64,000 nucleotides of DNA from the NCBI GenBank assembly GCA_900116485.1, contig FPAX01000003.1, positions 62,001-126,000 on the forward strand, in the 5' to 3' direction. This document shows positions 61,231 through 64,000 of this stretch, piece after piece; position 1 is the first letter of the stretch, and every line of letters starts with the position of its first letter. Under the pieces are notes generated by a model. That model saw nothing but the letters and a program-made list of their open reading frames with translations. It did no database searches and was not told where the DNA came from. The DNA is from Selenomonas sp. GACV-9. GTDB lineage: Bacteria; Bacillota; Negativicutes; Selenomonadales; Selenomonadaceae. The position numbers and the translations under genes were made by a program.

Positions 61231-64000
61231 TTAGAGCGCCGGTCTTACCTCGCCAAACACCTGCTTATTTTCCTCGATCTTCTGCTGGCCGCCAAATACG
61301 CACAGCACATCCTGAGCCATGCACGTTTCCACCAAATCAGCCAGGTCGCGGACATCCTGCTGGCGCGCATCGAGGATCTGATTACGGACCTTCTGACGAT
61401 GGGCCTTCGTGATACCGCGCAGCCAGCAGGTAGCCGCTGCACTGCCCTTCATCTGAGGCGTCAGCGGCGTATCGATGCCGCTCATGGTACCGATGATGAA
61501 CTTGTCCATCTCACGCTCCGAAGCCTCGAAATGGCGGATATAGTCAGCCGTACCCGCAAATACATCAAGCGTCTCGGTAAGGTTCGGATCACGATACGAA
61601 CCGAAATACATCATGCCGTTCCGGTTAAAGCTCGTAAACGCGCCATAGGCACCGCCCTGCACGCGGATCTTCGTCCAGAAGTAATCATAGCGCAACAGCG
61701 TCTCGAGCACATGCATGACACCCGTAAACGAGTAGCCAAGCTTCAGGAAGTTCGCCCCCTTGCCCACATACTGGACACGGCTCGACGATGTCAGGCCCTC
61801 ATTGCGGGCCACAAGCTCCCAGTGATATGCCTGTGCTGGATAATCCGTATGGCAGAGCTGCTGCTGGAACGGTACAAAGGCATCGGCAAAGGCAGCATAG
61901 TCGCTTTCGCGCTCCGTCACCGACAAGATCAGACGATTGCTGTTGAAGAGTTTTGGCAAAAGCTCAGCAAAGACTGCCTGCATCTTGGCAAGGCCACTAT
62001 CGAAGTCCGCAAGGAATCCCTTGACGAACTGATAGAACGGCAGACCGCCCTCATCCGCATAGCGGCCAGCCTGCGAGAGGTAACCAGCCAGACGCGAAGC
62101 AACCACCTGATGTGCCGAACGCTGCAGGTTGAGCTCCATCGATGCCTGCTCCTGCTCCAGCAGCTCACGCACACGCTTCTTGTCCGTGAACTGGCTCTGC
62201 GTCAGGATTTCCTGCAGCAGCTGCAGCAGCTCCGGGAGTTTTTCCTTGAGCACCTTCGCCTTGATCTTGAACTTCGGCGCACAGGAATCCGGCTCACCAT
62301 TCTTCGTATACGTCACGATATCATAGGTGATGCCACCAGTATGCAGGTTCTTGAGATTGGCAAGCTCTGCATAGCTGTGCTCACTGGTATCGACACTGCC
62401 GATGATCTCGCTGAGCAGGAACGCATAGGGAAGCTGCTCCTGTGGTACCGACTGGGCATCGAAGAACAACGTCAGATACACGATGCCATGGGTCTCGACA
62501 TCGCTGAAGAGCACCTTCGTGCCCGCAAGGTCGAGCTCCTTGAGGGGCAGATCATAGGCCTCACGGCGAATATCCGAGAGCCTCAGCACCGGGATCGTCG
62601 CCAGTGCTTCCTCCGTCTCAGGGCTCTGCTGGCGCTCCTTGAGGGCCTTGGTCGCCGCGATGATATCGGCAATCTCCTGCTCGCTCATGGCTGCCTTCTT
62701 CGCCGCCAGCTCTCGCTCCTGCTCCGCCTCGCGCTCAGCAGCCATGGTCTGGCTCGGTGCGAGCGTCAGCAGCGTCGCATGCGTATTCTGCAGGAAATAC
62801 TTGCGGATAAGCCCCTCGAAATAGCCGTTGTCCAAGCCTTCCTTCATCGCCTGCAGGATTTTCTCATAGCGCAGGACTTCCTCCGGCTCACCGTCGTAAA
62901 GCCAGGTCTTCATCGCACGGATGCCGTAGATGAGCCCCTTCGGTGCCGAGCCGAAATCCGACTCACGCAGCCGGAACTCCAGAAGGTTCAGCGACGCCTC
63001 CATCAGCGTGCGGTCCAGGCCCTCATCAGCAAGCTTCTTGAGCGTCGCCATGACCAGCTCATAGAACTTATCGGCGCGGTCAGTCTCCGAATTGTTCACG
63101 ATGATGCTGAAGAACGGCTGCAGCATATCCTCCTCGAAATTCGAGTCGACATCCTTGCCGATCTTGGCATCGATCAGCGCCTTGCGCAACGGTGCTGCTG
63201 GCGTGCGCAGCAGCGCATGCTCGAGGATCTCCAGCCCCATCATATCTGTCACATCAAGGCTGTCACCCACTACCCAGTTGAGCGACAAGAACGACTTCTC
63301 CGCCGTCTCATCATCCTTGCTGACCGGATACTCCTTTGCCACACGCTTGATTGCTGCAAACGACGGCTGACGGTCAATCTGCGAAGTCACCTCGATGCGG
63401 TCAAAGTGACTGAGATACTCGCTGTCCAGATACGCAAGCTTCTCCTCGATATCCAAATCGCCATAGAGATAGATATAGCTGTTCGACGGATGATAATACT
63501 TGCTATGGAACCCGACAAACATCTCCTGCGTCAGCTGCGGGATAGCCTCAGGATCACCGCCCGACTCATAGCCATACGTGGTATCCGGGAAAAGCGACGT
63601 CATGATGCGGCTTTCAAGCAGATCATCCGGTGCCGAAAGCGCGCCCTTCATCTCATTGTAGACGACGCCACTGTATTTCAGCGGCTCCTCCGGCGTCTCG
63701 ATCTCGTAATGCCAGCCCTCCTGCATGAGGATCTGCGGATTCTCGCGCATATTCGGATAGAATACCGCATCGAGATAGACATCCATGAGATTCTGGAAAT
63801 CCTTGTCGTTGCGGCTAGCCACCGGATACATCGTCTTATCCGGATACGTCATCGCATTGAGGAACGTATTGAGCGATCCCTTGACGAGCTCGACAAACGG
63901 CTCCTTGAGCGGATACTTGCGGCTGCCGCAAAGCGTCGAATGCTCGACGATATGCGCGACACCCGTATCGTCAACAGGCGGCGTGCGGAAAGAAATCGAG
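61231..64000 (-). CDS. M16C metallopeptidase (PreP-like), N-terminus beyond window
   Basis: A large zinc peptidase of the presequence-protease/M16C group, which degrades peptides inside a closed clamshell chamber. The window holds 923 codons and the start lies to the right. The inverted zinc motif is visible close to the edge as VAHIVEHSTLCGSRKYPLKE (HxxEH), followed by LNTFLNAMTYPDKTMYP. Downstream, GEPEEVLRYEKILQAMKEG-type helical linker and two further M16 domains follow to the end (VFGEVRPAL). The length of nearly 970 residues fits the group. No signal peptide can be judged. It is followed by dapA in the same direction. Confidence 0.92.
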   Translation of the reverse strand, partial: SISFRTPPVDDTGVAHIVEHSTLCGSRKYPLKEPFVELVKGSLNTFLNAMTYPDKTMYPVASRNDKDFQNLMDVYLDAVFYPNMRENPQILMQEGWHYEIETPEEPLKYSGVVYNEMKGALSAPDDLLESRIMTSLFPDTTYGYESGGDPEAIPQLTQEMFVGFHSKYYHPSNSYIYLYGDLDIEEKLAYLDSEYLSHFDRIEVTSQIDRQPSFAAIKRVAKEYPVSKDDETAEKSFLSLNWVVGDSLDVTDMMGLEILEHALLRTPAAPLRKALIDAKIGKDVDSNFEEDMLQPFFSIIVNNSETDRADKFYELVMATLKKLADEGLDRTLMEASLNLLEFRLRESDFGSAPKGLIYGIRAMKTWLYDGEPEEVLRYEKILQAMKEGLDNGYFEGLIRKYFLQNTHATLLTLAPSQTMAAEREAEQERELAAKKAAMSEQEIADIIAATKALKERQQSPETEEALATIPVLRLSDIRREAYDLPLKELDLAGTKVLFSDVETHGIVYLTLFFDAQSVPQEQLPYAFLLSEIIGSVDTSEHSYAELANLKNLHTGGITYDIVTYTKNGEPDSCAPKFKIKAKVLKEKLPELLQLLQEILTQSQFTDKKRVRELLEQEQASMELNLQRSAHQVVASRLAGYLSQAGRYADEGGLPFYQFVKGFLADFDSGLAKMQAVFAELLPKLFNSNRLILSVTERESDYAAFADAFVPFQQQLCHTDYPAQAYHWELVARNEGLTSSSRVQYVGKGANFLKLGYSFTGVMHVLETLLRYDYFWTKIRVQGGAYGAFTSFNRNGMMYFGSYRDPNLTETLDVFAGTADYIRHFEASEREMDKFIIGTMSGIDTPLTPQMKGSAAATCWLRGITKAHRQKVRNQILDARQQDVRDLADLVETCMAQDVLCVFGGQQKIEENKQVFGEVRPAL

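Overview
The window looks like chromosome from a diderm Firmicute of the Negativicutes, probably Selenomonadaceae. This is inferred from gene content and order: smc-ftsY, tig-clpP-clpX-lon-engB, argCJBDFGH, GerMN and AMIN-amidase envelope genes, and a paired Lrp-type siroheme decarboxylase, together with VgrG-type spike proteins that only make sense in a cell with an outer envelope. Most genes lie on the minus strand. Backbone genes are moderately GC-rich, and one accessory island is strikingly AT-rich in places.

Layout. 1-3.1 kb: an edge-truncated amidase, a divergent XRE regulator, a tRNA-Leu(CAA), a one-TM protein and a secreted HAD phosphatase. 3.2-8.6 kb: ftsY, smc and a LysR regulator. 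8.7-16.8 kb: a six-gene chemosensory operon (cheA, cheW, mcp, a cheR-cheB fusion, a PAS histidine kinase and a single-domain receiver) with no flagellar genes. 16.9-22.7 kb: an aminotransferase, then a GH127 arabinofuranosidase and a GPH sugar symporter divergent from an AraC regulator that shares an operator-rich intergenic region with them. 22.7-37.2 kb: a polymorphic-toxin and contractile-spike island. It holds a DcrB/EagR-like protein, VgrG, a pentapeptide-repeat protein, a PAAR-like DUF4280 protein cut by an in-frame amber codon, three paralogous small membrane proteins, a 2348-residue VgrG-RHS-nuclease fusion, its probable immunity gene and a deleted RHS remnant. 37.3-44.7 kb: siroheme decarboxylase AhbA/AhbB and the EngB-Lon-ClpX-ClpP-trigger factor block. 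44.8-48.6 kb: envelope and hydrolase genes. 48.7-56.8 kb: the complete arginine operon with ArgR-like boxes over the argC and argF promoters. 57-64 kb: a GT51 transglycosylase, a secreted protein, L-serine dehydratase SdaAA/SdaAB, DapA and a truncated M16C peptidase.

Two observations stand out. First, the palindrome TTGACNNGTCAA occurs nine times exactly, plus four near-matches, in unrelated genes and in two different codon frames. That points to a DNA-level function rather than protein constraint. Second, the 22.7-37.2 kb island packs two spike proteins, a PAAR-like tip and an RHS nuclease with its immunity gene, with no sheath, tube or membrane-complex genes in the window. It also shows recent recombination scars: an RHS duplication with a 0.3 kb deletion, a truncated paralog and an in-frame stop.
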